Source: an uncultured Prevotellaceae bacterium (GTDB taxonomy: Bacteria; Bacteroidota; Bacteroidia; Bacteroidales; Bacteroidaceae). Taken from it: a stretch of 39,590 bases of DNA. Location: assembly GCA_937877605.1 (NCBI GenBank), contig CALFJA010000056.1, positions 1 through 39,590 on the forward strand, given 5' to 3'. The notes below the pieces were generated by a model. It was given only the letters and a program-made list of their open reading frames with translations, was not told the origin of the DNA and searched no databases. Made by a program: the position numbers and the translations under genes. Of the stretch, positions 32,201 to 39,590 are shown in pieces. The number at the start of each line of letters is the position of its first letter. The first letter of the stretch is position 1.

Positions 32201-32836
32201 GGCGCAAAAAAGGCTTGCGAGCCCATTCATCTGCAATACAATCCACTGACAAACGCCGCCGAACTTGTGAACATCCTGCCGGAAGCACAGCAGCAGATGG
32301 CCTGCAGCGCAGCCATCGTCGACCTGAACGGGGCTGTGCACTGGACCGACTCGCTCACGACCGACGCACCGGCCGACTGTACAAAACGGATCTTCGACAT
32401 TCCGCTGCCGGCGGCCGGTACAGGCACCTACTTCCTGCGGCTCACCGCAACGGACACTAACGGAAAGCTGCTGACGGGAAATACCTACATGCTTTCGACC
32501 GAGGGCAACCATCGGGACCTGCGCGAACTGCCCGGAACGCTGCCGAGAATGACCTGCAACGCCATTACCGACGACAGCGAAACGACCACGGCCGTGTTCA
32601 CGCTGGAGAACAACACGAAACGGCCGATGCCCTTCATCCGCCTGAAACTGACCGACGCACGGGGCGGGCAAATCCTGCCCGTGGACTATTCGGACAACTA
32701 CCTGACGCTGCTGCCCGCCGAGAAAAAGCAGATAACCGTAACTTTCCGCAAGGAAGACTGCTCCACCGAGCAGTTCGGACTGCTGCTCTCGTCGATGACC
32801 ACCAGGAAAGAGACCACCAAGGGCAGCCGCAGATGA
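29300..32836 (+). CDS. Secreted glycoside hydrolase family 2 enzyme
   Basis: A large exported enzyme (1178 residues from the ATG at 29300; ATG 29288 or TTG 29267 are alternatives) with signal peptide RKHVFILTLGCLLALPLQAQ. Residues of about 40-360 look like one or two F5/8 type C (discoidin-like) carbohydrate-binding domains. The GH2 sandwich follows (YETTFDLPEGW, LDGVNWKADIWLNG), then an immunoglobulin-like domain and the TIM barrel with ALGGNWGFPEANLNY. The likely acid/base is Glu794 in YCGRNEG, and the likely nucleophile is Glu852 in LHTERGLP. The overall design is nearest to beta-mannosidase and exo-beta-glucosaminidase type GH2 enzymes, but substrate specificity is not readable. No consensus promoter was found; a small hairpin (29241-29265) precedes the start. 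It lies upstream of susCD and may act with them. Confidence 0.85.
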   Translation: MRKHVFILTLGCLLALPLQAQVSHTRGIGIYPGRPGEHFTPQLGTDTVVRNVALFKKAWASSAVNHSLTAQLVTDGIVETAEPAWLEVVSNTGAVPLHASEWTIDGGRYSEWPLMGEHAYIEYRWHNQMKAVSGLHLTGRLAHHEGAQPPYSIVVKGSSDGQTWRILAEERADSLPGQPLKWRMHSDPNKQTDDDLLPARNIEATLQWNQPVPMEFLRIEFHLQQAAYWMLWDVDFYGEDGAMAPSPLEDINANSRFCSAWMSDTDPRQTLTVDLAVPCRIATVRLHWIRPPRKGMLLASADGTGWTPLKHFSGNRNTVQDLDVDATARFLMLMLEEADDGRHYVLSELEAWGIGGAIFTPAGRKGMQGQRYLLNGGNWTLRRMDAKEGIVATVPGTVLTSYTNVLAVPNTLAADSLLQVSDAYFNAPFCYETTFDLPEGWLPEEAQLNLDGVNWKADIWLNGVLTASSHGAFVRTKTDIGRVAKARDNLLRIVVYPPAHPGPTKEKTQLTTGTNGGRLTQDAPTYLATVGWDWIPTVRGRDMGIWNDVYLTRNRGAELLDPLVETTIGPDTLATLTPHIRIRNTKSSPQSLKITGFIGKISFEKQVVLAADSTQEIVFSPEEFPQLRQQPLPLWWPNGLGAPYRHEASYRLMDGETCIDSLHYRAGLRQVTYQDTLAALKIYVNNVRVIALGGNWGFPEANLNYGEREYDAAVAYHRQQHFNMIRNWVGQTADRAFFEACDKYGIMVWQDFWMANPADGPEPADEAMFMENAGDFVAQIRQYPSVVLYCGRNEGSPPERLDQRLRQTVKALSPQSLYISDSASGGVSGHGPYQVLPEKEYFASQTGRLHTERGLPCIPPEESLSRMFAYQPHWPQDAVWGQHDFTEKGAQGGTAFNSLLEETFGAPASMEEFARLAQIVGYNGYRAMYESSQTQRQGLLIWMSHPCWPTMVWQTYDYYLEPTAAFFGAKKACEPIHLQYNPLTNAAELVNILPEAQQQMACSAAIVDLNGAVHWTDSLTTDAPADCTKRIFDIPLPAAGTGTYFLRLTATDTNGKLLTGNTYMLSTEGNHRDLRELPGTLPRMTCNAITDDSETTTAVFTLENNTKRPMPFIRLKLTDARGGQILPVDYSDNYLTLLPAEKKQITVTFRKEDCSTEQFGLLLSSMTTRKETTKGSRR

Positions 32837-33521
32837 CAGCGTTGCAAGCCGTGACAACAGCATAAAAATACAGTTCCAACTTGCGCCAGAATCCGTTTTT
32901 CTGAAAAATTTGCTGCGTGTCGGCAAATAATCGGAAATAGCGACAGTTCGTTCAATTCGCTGACAGTCAAGGTATTAGCGGTTTTCTGGAAGTGATTCCC
33001 AGGAAACCGGTTTCCGTTTGGGGCCTAAACGGAAGGCGTTTGGGCGGCAGTTGCATTGCAAGAGGACGGGAAACACCGTGCGAAACAGTGGCATTTAGAG
33101 CACTTTTAGGACGAAAATGGCGAAGAAAAGCGCTTAGAAGTCCCCACAAAAGACCGAAAAGGGCTGCCAAAGGACTGCTTTTAACATCTCTTTCGGCAAA
33201 AAATCCGTACAATTCCACCTGCATAAAATGTGCATAAACGCCCTGACGGGCCACAGATTTGCAACATTATGCACTTCCATGAAAACCAAGCAGATAGCAA
33301 AATGGATGGCCATTGAAAATCAGGTTTATACGACCTGACGGGCAGCAGTTGCCTGGCAATAACCTTTTTTAACAGTGCCCGATTTTACATTTTCTACTAA
33401 AAACACCCCGAAAAGTATCAAATTCTATCATTTTTCGCTCAAAAAAGTTCAAAAACTGCAGAAAACTTGTGCAACGAAAGTGTTAATAAATGTTTATTTT
33501 CGTGCGTTTTATATAAAATTG
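32837..33521. other. Long intergenic region before susC
   Basis: About 690 bp without a credible gene. The left half holds dispersed repeat copy C. CCTGACGGGC occurs at about 33242 and again at about 33333 in a similar context, about 90 bp apart, a short direct repeat. The right part becomes very AT-rich towards the susC promoter. No terminator is evident after the GH2 gene. Short plus-strand reading frames here lack family features. Confidence 0.45.
33013..33073. repeat. Dispersed intergenic TGGGCC-like repeat, copy C
   Basis: TCCGTTTGGGGCCTAAACGG at 33013 resembles TCCGTTTGGGCCTCATTCGG at 4571 in copy A. TTTGGGCGG at 33039 and TTGCATTGCAAGAGGA at 33051 resemble 20081-20096 in copy B. This is the most diverged of the three copies. 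Confidence 0.45.
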
Positions 33522-33553
33522 TTTGTTTTGTTAATAAAAACTACTTACTTTTG
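33522..33553 (+). promoter_or_regulatory. Promoter of the susCD operon
   Basis: TTTG at 33522-33525, a 20-bp spacer and TACTTTTG at 33546-33553 form a near-consensus promoter. The predicted leader is about 140 nt, much longer than elsewhere in the window. A second box, TGCTTTTG at 33572-33579, lies 18 bp after TTTTG (33549-33553) and could be a weaker second promoter. Confidence 0.7.
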
Positions 33554-33697
33554 CCTCGATTCGGTGACTGGTGCTTTTGCACATAGCTACACCTTATTAA
33601 ATATTACGCACGAGAGAGAAGCGACTCGAAAAGTTCTTTACAGAAAAAAATACAGAGTTAATTTTATTTATTATTATTAATTTTTAGAGAGAGAATT

Positions 33698-36600
33698 ATG
33701 AAAAAAAGACTAACAATGATTCTTGCCGGTCTGTTCCTGACATTCGGAATGGCCATGGCACAGACAAAAGTTACTGGTACTGTTGTCGATGAGTACAACG
33801 ACCCGATTATGGGTGCTACCGTAAAGGTTGTTGGCACAAGCGCAGCAGCCTTGACCGACATCGATGGTAACTTTTCGATCCAAGCTCCCAGCGAGAATTC
33901 GCGTCTGCAGATTTCCTATGTGGGCTATGTTACCCAGACCGTGAAGGCTGGCCGTAACATCCGCGTAATCTTGGAAAGCGATGTGGAAATGCTGGAAGAT
34001 GTTGTTGTTGTAGGTTATGGTTCAGCCCGCAAGGTGGGCTCAATCACTGGCCAGGTTACAACCGTTAACTCAGAGAAGCTGAAGAACGCTCCTTCCGCCT
34101 CTGCCCTCGACGCTTTGCAGGGACAGGTGGCCGGTATGTCCGTTCTGAGCACCTCCGGTGTTGCCGGTGACAATGCCGTTAGCATCAAGATCCACGGTAC
34201 CGGTTCGCTCGGCGCAAGCTCAACGCCTCTGTATGTATTGGACGGTATACCCGTAAGCTCCAACACCATCTACATGATGAACCCCAACGACATCCAGAGC
34301 GTAACCGTATTGAAGGACGCTTCCGCTACCTCCATCTACGGTGCACGCGCTGCAAACGGTGTTGTTTATGTAACATCCAAGGGCGGTTCGTTCAACTCCA
34401 AGGCTACCGTTACCTTCCGTACACAGTACGGTTGGAGCACACTGGCCGACAAGAGCCTCTACAAAAACATGATGTCCAGCCAGGAACTCTACGACTTCTG
34501 GGTAGACGGTGACATCTGGTGGGGTCTCGGCGGTCGGACTGGCCAAGATGCCGTTGACTACGCCATCCAGCGCTATGGACTCGATGTAAATGCAAACACC
34601 AAGTGGTACAACTACCTTCAGCAGTTCAACAACCCGCAGACACAGAACGACCTGACCATCGAAGGCGGTTCGGAAAGAGTGTCCTACCTCATCAGCGGAT
34701 CTCAGTTCCACCAGAGAGGTAACACCATCGGTAACTACTACGACCGCTACACCGTCCGTTCGAACATCAATGCAAAACCCAAAGACTGGCTCCGCGTAGG
34801 TATGAACACCAACCTCTCCTACGACCGCACACAGCGTAACGCCAACTGGGGTGACTCAAGCGGTGCATCCAACTATGTAGTCGGTGGTCTGTCATACCTC
34901 ATCAACCCGATGATCCCCGCAGTAGACGAATACGGAAACGAATTCCCCTTCTACTATGACGACCCGTTCTTGGGACAATACTCCAACCAGCACTACTATT
35001 CTGCCAAGGTTCCAAGAGAAACTCAGACTTATCTTTGGAATGTCAACGCCTTCGGTGAAATCACACTGGCTAAGGGCTTGAAGTGGACAACCCGCGTTGG
35101 TACCGATGCATACATCTCCCGTTACACCGGAACTGTTTATCCTTCCTACATGTTCGCTTCCCAGGGACAGCGCGCACGCAGCAACGGATACAACTATTCG
35201 AACACCATGACCAACACCTTGGAGTACAGCTTCGACCTCTTCGAAGACCACCACTTCACCTTCCTTGCCGGTCATGAGGGCGTTAAGAACCACTACGACA
35301 CCTTCTCCGCTTCTTCAAGCGGCCAGTTCAACGACGCAATGGTTAACCTCCAGGACGGTCTGCAGAAAAACTACAGCGTAAGTGAAAGTGCCAGCGACAG
35401 CCGATTCCTCTCTTTCTTCGGCCGCGTTAACTACAACCTCCTCGACCGCTACTTCGTAGACCTCTCTATCCGTAACGACCGCAGCTCACGCTTCGGTAAG
35501 AACAAGAGAGACGCTACATTCTGGGCAGCCGGTTTCCTCTGGAAAGTTAAGAACGAACCGTTCATGAAAGATGTCAACTGGGTAAACGAACTGGACTTCA
35601 AGGCCAGCTACGGTACACAGGGTAACGCCGGTATCGGCAACTACGCATCACTCGGTCTCGTTAGCCGTCGTACCAACTACAACGACGAATGGGCATGGTA
35701 CTACACACAGCCGTACAACTACAACCTCGCATGGGAAAAGCAAGGACTCTTCTCCGTAGGTCTGAGCGGTAAGCTCTTCAAGTTCCTCGACTTCGATGTA
35801 TCTTACTACATCCGTAACACCAAGAACATGTTGATGGATGCTCCGTATCCATATTCAACCGGTTTCCCCGAACTGACACAGAATGTAGGTGAGCTCCAGA
35901 ACCGCGGTATCGACTTCAAGGTTGGATTCGACATCCTCCGCGGCAAAGACCACTACCTCCGCTTCAGCCTGAACGGAAACTACAACAGCGAGAAAGTAAA
36001 GGCCCTCGCAGAAGGACGCCAGCGCTGGGAAATGAACAGCGCACTGACCGCTTATGTTGTTGGCAAGCCCGTTATGTTCTACCTCCCCATCTGGGCTGGT
36101 GTTGATCCAGAAACTGGTGAACCGCAGTGGTTTGCCGCTGGCGAGAACAAAGATGTTACAAACAAGACCGTTATCACCAAAGAATACGACGAAGAATACC
36201 TCATCCAGAACTCTGGCAAGCGCGTTAACGCTCCGTTCAACGGTGGCTTCAGCCTGAGCGGCGGTTACAAGGGATTCTCCTTCGCAGCCGACTTCGTAGT
36301 CGTTCTCGGCAAGTACATGGTTAACAACGACGCATACTTCTATGCTAACCCTGTTAACTTCTACTACATGAACCAGCACAAGGATGTACGCGACTTCTGG
36401 ACAGAAGAACACACCAACGCAAAATATCCTGACTGGCGCGAAGGCTATATTATGCAGTTCGACACCCACCTGCTTGAGAACGCTTCGTTCTTGCGCCTGA
36501 AGAACCTGCAGATTGGATACGACATCCCACGCTCCGTCATCGGATTCCAGGATGTAGTAAAGAACATCAAGCTGACCTTCACCGGTCGTAACCTCTTTAC

Positions 36601-36706
36601 CATTACCGATTACTCTGGTATCGATCCTGAGGTTCCGCAGAACCTTACTTACGGTATAGCCGGTAACTCTAAGCAGTACATCTTCGGTTTGGAAGTAACA
36701 TTCTAA
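33698..36706 (+). CDS. SusC-like TonB-dependent outer membrane transporter
   Basis: SusC proteins are TonB-dependent outer-membrane channels that import oligosaccharides or peptides captured by a SusD lid. The 1002-residue protein has a signal peptide (KKRLTMILAGLFLTFGMAMA, cut before QTKV). A carboxypeptidase-regulatory-like domain covers about 23-100. The DVVVVGYGSARKVGS segment and plug domain follow at about 108-230, then the long beta-barrel ending in YIFGLEVTF with a C-terminal aromatic residue. There is no N-terminal STN signalling domain, so no direct FecIR-type signalling. Codons end more often in T and C (GGT, GTT, CGT, AAC) than in neighbouring genes, which suggests high expression. 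It is followed after 48 bp by susD. The cargo is unknown; the nearby GH2 enzyme and sugar symporter suggest a carbohydrate. Confidence 0.95.
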   Translation: MKKRLTMILAGLFLTFGMAMAQTKVTGTVVDEYNDPIMGATVKVVGTSAAALTDIDGNFSIQAPSENSRLQISYVGYVTQTVKAGRNIRVILESDVEMLEDVVVVGYGSARKVGSITGQVTTVNSEKLKNAPSASALDALQGQVAGMSVLSTSGVAGDNAVSIKIHGTGSLGASSTPLYVLDGIPVSSNTIYMMNPNDIQSVTVLKDASATSIYGARAANGVVYVTSKGGSFNSKATVTFRTQYGWSTLADKSLYKNMMSSQELYDFWVDGDIWWGLGGRTGQDAVDYAIQRYGLDVNANTKWYNYLQQFNNPQTQNDLTIEGGSERVSYLISGSQFHQRGNTIGNYYDRYTVRSNINAKPKDWLRVGMNTNLSYDRTQRNANWGDSSGASNYVVGGLSYLINPMIPAVDEYGNEFPFYYDDPFLGQYSNQHYYSAKVPRETQTYLWNVNAFGEITLAKGLKWTTRVGTDAYISRYTGTVYPSYMFASQGQRARSNGYNYSNTMTNTLEYSFDLFEDHHFTFLAGHEGVKNHYDTFSASSSGQFNDAMVNLQDGLQKNYSVSESASDSRFLSFFGRVNYNLLDRYFVDLSIRNDRSSRFGKNKRDATFWAAGFLWKVKNEPFMKDVNWVNELDFKASYGTQGNAGIGNYASLGLVSRRTNYNDEWAWYYTQPYNYNLAWEKQGLFSVGLSGKLFKFLDFDVSYYIRNTKNMLMDAPYPYSTGFPELTQNVGELQNRGIDFKVGFDILRGKDHYLRFSLNGNYNSEKVKALAEGRQRWEMNSALTAYVVGKPVMFYLPIWAGVDPETGEPQWFAAGENKDVTNKTVITKEYDEEYLIQNSGKRVNAPFNGGFSLSGGYKGFSFAADFVVVLGKYMVNNDAYFYANPVNFYYMNQHKDVRDFWTEEHTNAKYPDWREGYIMQFDTHLLENASFLRLKNLQIGYDIPRSVIGFQDVVKNIKLTFTGRNLFTITDYSGIDPEVPQNLTYGIAGNSKQYIFGLEVTF

Positions 36707-36754
36707 TGCAAAACCAAATTTGAGAATCAACGCAACTTATAAAATAGAGTAATT

Positions 36755-38344
36755 ATGAAAAAATATAGCAAAATACTAATGTCGCTTAGCTTTGTTGGTC
36801 TGCTCATGAGCTCCTGCAGCATGGATGTGAAACCTACCACTGCTACAGTCTACGACCCGGAAGTAAGCGCCCTGATTAACAATTTCGAAGAACTGCAGTA
36901 CTACATCAACGGTATTTACAGTTCGTTCCGTTCCACTCAATACGGTTCGGCCACCATGCCGATGGAATTCATGTGCGACGGATTCAACGCCTCCGCAGGA
37001 TTCGGAAACAACATGGGCGGCATCCACCGTACCGACGACTCTTTCCGTGCTACGGACTATGACACTGAATATGTATGGGAAACAAACTACTCTGCCATCA
37101 AAGACTACAATGTTTTCCTCGAGGCTGTTGAAGAGTACGAAGCAGAAAACGATGAAGCTGAATGGTATAAGGAATGCGGCATCGGTGAGGCAAAGTTCTT
37201 CCGTGCATTCGCTTACCTGACACTCGTTCGCCACTTTGCAAAGGACTACGAGCCTTCAACCGCAAAAACAGACCTTGGCGTACCCATTGTACTTAAGTAC
37301 GACCAGAACGCAAAGCCTGCCCGTGCTACCGTACAGGCCGTTTACGACCAGATTAAGGCCGACCTCGACGACGCTCTGGCAATCATTGAAGACTGCTATG
37401 GTGGCTCTTATGGCTCTGCTGCCTACAAGTGGGTTTCTCCCGATGCAGTAAAAGCCCTGTTGGCCCGTTACTATCTGGACACACACCAGTATGAAAATGC
37501 TGCAAACACAGCCCTTGAAATTATTGGCAGTGGCCGCTACGAACTGGCTTCTGACAACGAAACCATGCAATATGAATATCTCTACGATGCTGGAACAGAA
37601 CCCATCATGCAGCTCCCCGGCTCCATTTCAGAGAACGGTTCAGGTACCAACACCTACTACACCCGTGCTTCCTTCCTGCAAGACCTGAAGGACTATGGTT
37701 ACTGTACAACCGGTGTTTACTTCAACCCGTACTACTTCCCCTCTGGAAAGTTGTTCAACCTGTATGAAAGTTCTGACCTCCGCCGCGTTTACTGGTTCTG
37801 GAACGGTCTGAAAAGCAACGATGCCAAGTATGCCGCACGCCTCTCCGGTTTCGGTTGGGCACGCTCCGGCTATGCCGCCTACTTCCCAATCTTCACCAAG
37901 TATCTCGGCAACCCCGACTTGCAAAGCAGCGTTACTCCTAACGCCCGCCAGCTGGTTAAGCCGTTGCTCATCGGCGAACAGTTGCTGATTTTGGCAGAGG
38001 CTTCCCATCAGGCAGGCGACGATGAAACTGCACTCGAGGCCCTGCAGTTGCTGCAGTCTTACCGCGGTGCCACTGAAGATGCCGAATTCTCTGAGGAAGC
38101 TCTTCAGAACGAATGGTTCAAAGAGACTGTAGGTGAAGGTCTCCGCATGAGCTGTCTGAAGCGTTGGCACACTGGCTACAGCGGTCGTGCCGGACAGACA
38201 TACCACGCTTACTATGGAAACATCAACACTGGAACTTACTATACCGAAAGAGTGATGCTCCCCGGCGACCGTGCTTGGCAGTGGCCTATCCCATCTTGGG
38301 AGATGCGTACCAACGAGAACCTGGTACAGAATCCTGGATACTAA
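36755..38344 (+). CDS. SusD/RagB-like nutrient-binding lipoprotein
   Basis: SusD proteins are surface lipoproteins that cap the SusC barrel and bind the incoming nutrient. The 529-residue protein has a lipoprotein signal, with the lipobox Cys at residue 21 in GLLMSSCSMD. The N-terminal helical region includes CGIGEAKFFRAFAYLTLVRHF, the conserved TPR-like segment of the family. The C-terminal part has ETVGEGLRMSCLKRWHTGYS and ends in QWPIPSWEMRTNENLVQNPGY, the usual SusD end. It is translated from the susC transcript (48-bp gap) and closed by a strong terminator at 38376-38412. The ligand cannot be predicted from sequence. Confidence 0.94.
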   Translation: MKKYSKILMSLSFVGLLMSSCSMDVKPTTATVYDPEVSALINNFEELQYYINGIYSSFRSTQYGSATMPMEFMCDGFNASAGFGNNMGGIHRTDDSFRATDYDTEYVWETNYSAIKDYNVFLEAVEEYEAENDEAEWYKECGIGEAKFFRAFAYLTLVRHFAKDYEPSTAKTDLGVPIVLKYDQNAKPARATVQAVYDQIKADLDDALAIIEDCYGGSYGSAAYKWVSPDAVKALLARYYLDTHQYENAANTALEIIGSGRYELASDNETMQYEYLYDAGTEPIMQLPGSISENGSGTNTYYTRASFLQDLKDYGYCTTGVYFNPYYFPSGKLFNLYESSDLRRVYWFWNGLKSNDAKYAARLSGFGWARSGYAAYFPIFTKYLGNPDLQSSVTPNARQLVKPLLIGEQLLILAEASHQAGDDETALEALQLLQSYRGATEDAEFSEEALQNEWFKETVGEGLRMSCLKRWHTGYSGRAGQTYHAYYGNINTGTYYTERVMLPGDRAWQWPIPSWEMRTNENLVQNPGY

Positions 38345-38375
38345 TACTCTCTCTCGTATATTTCCTTTTATTCTG

Positions 38376-38412
38376 CTTGCCGGCTGCCGTGGTGCAGTCG
38401 GCAAGTTTTTTT
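38376..38412 (+). terminator. Rho-independent terminator after susD
   Basis: CTTGCCGGCTGC (38376-38387) pairs with GCAGTCGGCAAG (38394-38405) in a 12-bp stem with one G-U pair and a 6-nt loop. Seven T residues follow. It separates susCD from the sugar symporter gene. Confidence 0.92.
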
Positions 38413-38436
38413 ATGAAAAGTGGGAGTATGTAATCC

Positions 38437-38444
38437 TATTTTTG
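38437..38444 (+). promoter_or_regulatory. -7 element for the sugar symporter gene
   Basis: TATTTTTG fits TAnnTTTG and lies 38 bp before the start codon, after the susD terminator. No matching -33 TTTG is evident. Confidence 0.5.
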
Positions 38445-38482
38445 TACCTTCGCTGCAGATTAACCTTAACCATCAGAACAAT

Positions 38483-39590
38483 ATGCAATCAACATCACAA
38501 GGTAGCCGTGGCTATTTGATTTCAATCGTCATGGTAGCCGTACTGGGCGGTCTGCTGTTCGGCTACGACACGGCCGTCATTTCCGGTGCCGAGAAAGGTC
38601 TTCAGGCCTTCTTCATGGGTGCCGCAGATTTCACCTATACCGATGCTTGGCACGGCTTCACCTGTGCTAGTGCACTGATAGGCTGTATCATCGGCAGTGC
38701 CCTTTCCGGTCTTTTGGCATCGAAGTTAGGCCGCAAGCGTTCGCTCATCCTTGCCGGCTGTCTGTTTTTCATCAGCGCCATGGGCAGCATGCAGCCCGAG
38801 TTCCTCTTCTTCACCTGGGGAGAGCCCACCTTGTCGCTGTGCATTGTGTTCAACATCTACCGCATCATAGGCGGTGTCGGCGTAGGACTTGCCTCAGCCA
38901 TCTGCCCGATGTACATCGGCGAAGTGGCTCCGTCGAACATCCGCGGAATGCTGGTGTCGTGGAACCAGTTTGCCATCATCTTCGGACAGTTGGTGGTTTA
39001 CTTTGTCAACTTCCTCATTCTGGGCAACCATCAGAACCCCGTCATCGACATGGTGAACGGTGTCCAGCAGATTATGAACCCCGATGCCGCCGCCTGGACT
39101 GTGGCAACTGGCTGGCGCTACATGTTCGGTAGCGAGGCCGTTCCCGCCGGACTGTTCGCCATCCTCATCTGCTTCGTACCCGAGACGCCACGCTATCTGG
39201 TCATGATTGGGCGCGACAGCAAGGCCATGCATGTACTTTCCCGCATCAACGGTAGCACAAAGGCACAGGAAATCCTTGCCGAAATCAAGAACACTGTCAC
39301 TGTAAAGACCGAGCGATTGTTCTCCTACGGGTTCCTCTGCATCTTTATCGGCATCATGCTCAGCGTATTCCAACAAGCCATTGGTATCAATGCCATACTC
39401 TATTACGCACCGCGTATCTTTAACGATATGGAAATGGGCAATCCTATGGTGCAGACAGTCATTATGGGCGTTATCAACATTTTGTTCACATTGGTAGCCA
39501 TCTTTACCGTAGAGAAACTGGGACGCAAGCCATTGCTTATCGGTGGTAGTATCGGAATGGCTATCGGTGCCTTCGGCGTTGCCCTGACTT
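38483..39590 (+). CDS. XylE-like sugar:proton symporter (3' end outside window)
   Basis: This is an MFS sugar porter resembling E. coli XylE (D-xylose:H+). At least 369 residues are visible; the reading frame is open to the right edge, so the last helices are missing. The first helix ends with GGLLFGYDTAVISG, with Asp29 equivalent to the proton-coupling Asp27 of XylE. KLGRKRS is the A-like loop motif. IGEVAPSNIRGMLVSWNQFA matches the central conserved region, whose Gln contacts sugar in XylE. QQAIGINAILYYAP keeps the Gln-Gln and Asn sugar contacts. The gene follows the susD terminator with its own -7 box. It would take monosaccharides released by periplasmic enzymes into the cytoplasm; the exact sugar (xylose, glucose or galactose) is not certain. 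Confidence 0.92.
   Translation, partial: MQSTSQGSRGYLISIVMVAVLGGLLFGYDTAVISGAEKGLQAFFMGAADFTYTDAWHGFTCASALIGCIIGSALSGLLASKLGRKRSLILAGCLFFISAMGSMQPEFLFFTWGEPTLSLCIVFNIYRIIGGVGVGLASAICPMYIGEVAPSNIRGMLVSWNQFAIIFGQLVVYFVNFLILGNHQNPVIDMVNGVQQIMNPDAAAWTVATGWRYMFGSEAVPAGLFAILICFVPETPRYLVMIGRDSKAMHVLSRINGSTKAQEILAEIKNTVTVKTERLFSYGFLCIFIGIMLSVFQQAIGINAILYYAPRIFNDMEMGNPMVQTVIMGVINILFTLVAIFTVEKLGRKPLLIGGSIGMAIGAFGVALT

Noticed and set aside
32992..33237. Small Arg-rich reading frame between the GH2 gene and susC
   Set aside because: It covers repeat copy C, has no protein-like pattern or start signal, and is best seen as chance.
33375..33680. Reading frame across the susC promoter and leader
   Set aside because: It runs through the -33/-7 promoter and AT-rich leader, with composition typical of non-coding DNA.
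1..39590. CRISPR arrays, tRNA or rRNA genes, insertion sequences, prophage genes
   Set aside because: No regularly spaced repeats, cloverleaf-like segments, transposase motifs with terminal repeats or phage genes were seen on reading both strands.

Overview
The window looks like chromosome of a Prevotella-like member of the Bacteroidota (order Bacteroidales). Pointers are the TTTG / TAnnTTTG promoters with about 19-bp spacing, starts without Shine-Dalgarno sequences, a SusC/SusD outer-membrane pair, a DUF4290 gene in a tsaB-murA-rimM-dxr-rseP operon, and moderately GC-rich genes separated by AT-rich promoters. The genus is an inference. No tRNA, rRNA, CRISPR array, insertion sequence or prophage was recognised.

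Layout. 1-4290: a secreted M23/LysM peptidase (minus strand) and a DJ-1/PfpI gene followed by recG (minus). 4787-8846: a plus-strand run of NAD kinase, an ABC exporter half-transporter and a fused cytidylyltransferase/short-chain reductase that resembles CDP-ribitol synthases (Bcs1/Acs1 type). 8945-11367: a LicD-family phosphotransferase (minus) and a Wzx-type flippase (plus), diverging from interleaved promoters. 11351-19759: a long minus-strand envelope-glycan operon, in transcription order phosphoethanolamine-transferase-like sulfatase, two acyltransferase-3 proteins, a UbiA-family polyprenyl-phosphate phosphoribosyltransferase, a HAD phosphatase, a GtrA protein, a GT-C-like polytopic protein and a GT2 glycosyltransferase.

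20316-27023: a minus-strand housekeeping operon tsaB, DUF4290, murA, rimM, dxr, rseP and a bile-acid/sodium-symporter-like transporter. 27124-29175: plus-strand yicC, gmk, nadD, closed by a strong terminator. 29300-39590: a carbohydrate-use region with a large secreted glycoside hydrolase family 2 enzyme, an approximately 690-bp AT-rich spacer, susC, susD, a terminator and a XylE-like sugar:proton symporter cut by the window edge.

How it may fit together. The most interesting part is 7470-19759. One side predicts a CDP-ribitol donor and a LicD/fukutin-type enzyme that could transfer it. The other predicts synthesis (UbiA), dephosphorylation (HAD) and flipping (GtrA) of a polyprenyl-phospho-pentose, as in the mycobacterial decaprenyl-phosphate pathway, next to a candidate GT-C enzyme to use it. 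With the flippase, acyltransferases and phosphoethanolamine transferase this suggests a pentose/pentitol-phosphate-decorated surface glycan; the functional link is inference. Other points worth a look: MurA carries Asp instead of the fosfomycin-target Cys, the flippase promoter appears leaderless, and three intergenic regions share a dispersed TGGGCC-containing repeat.
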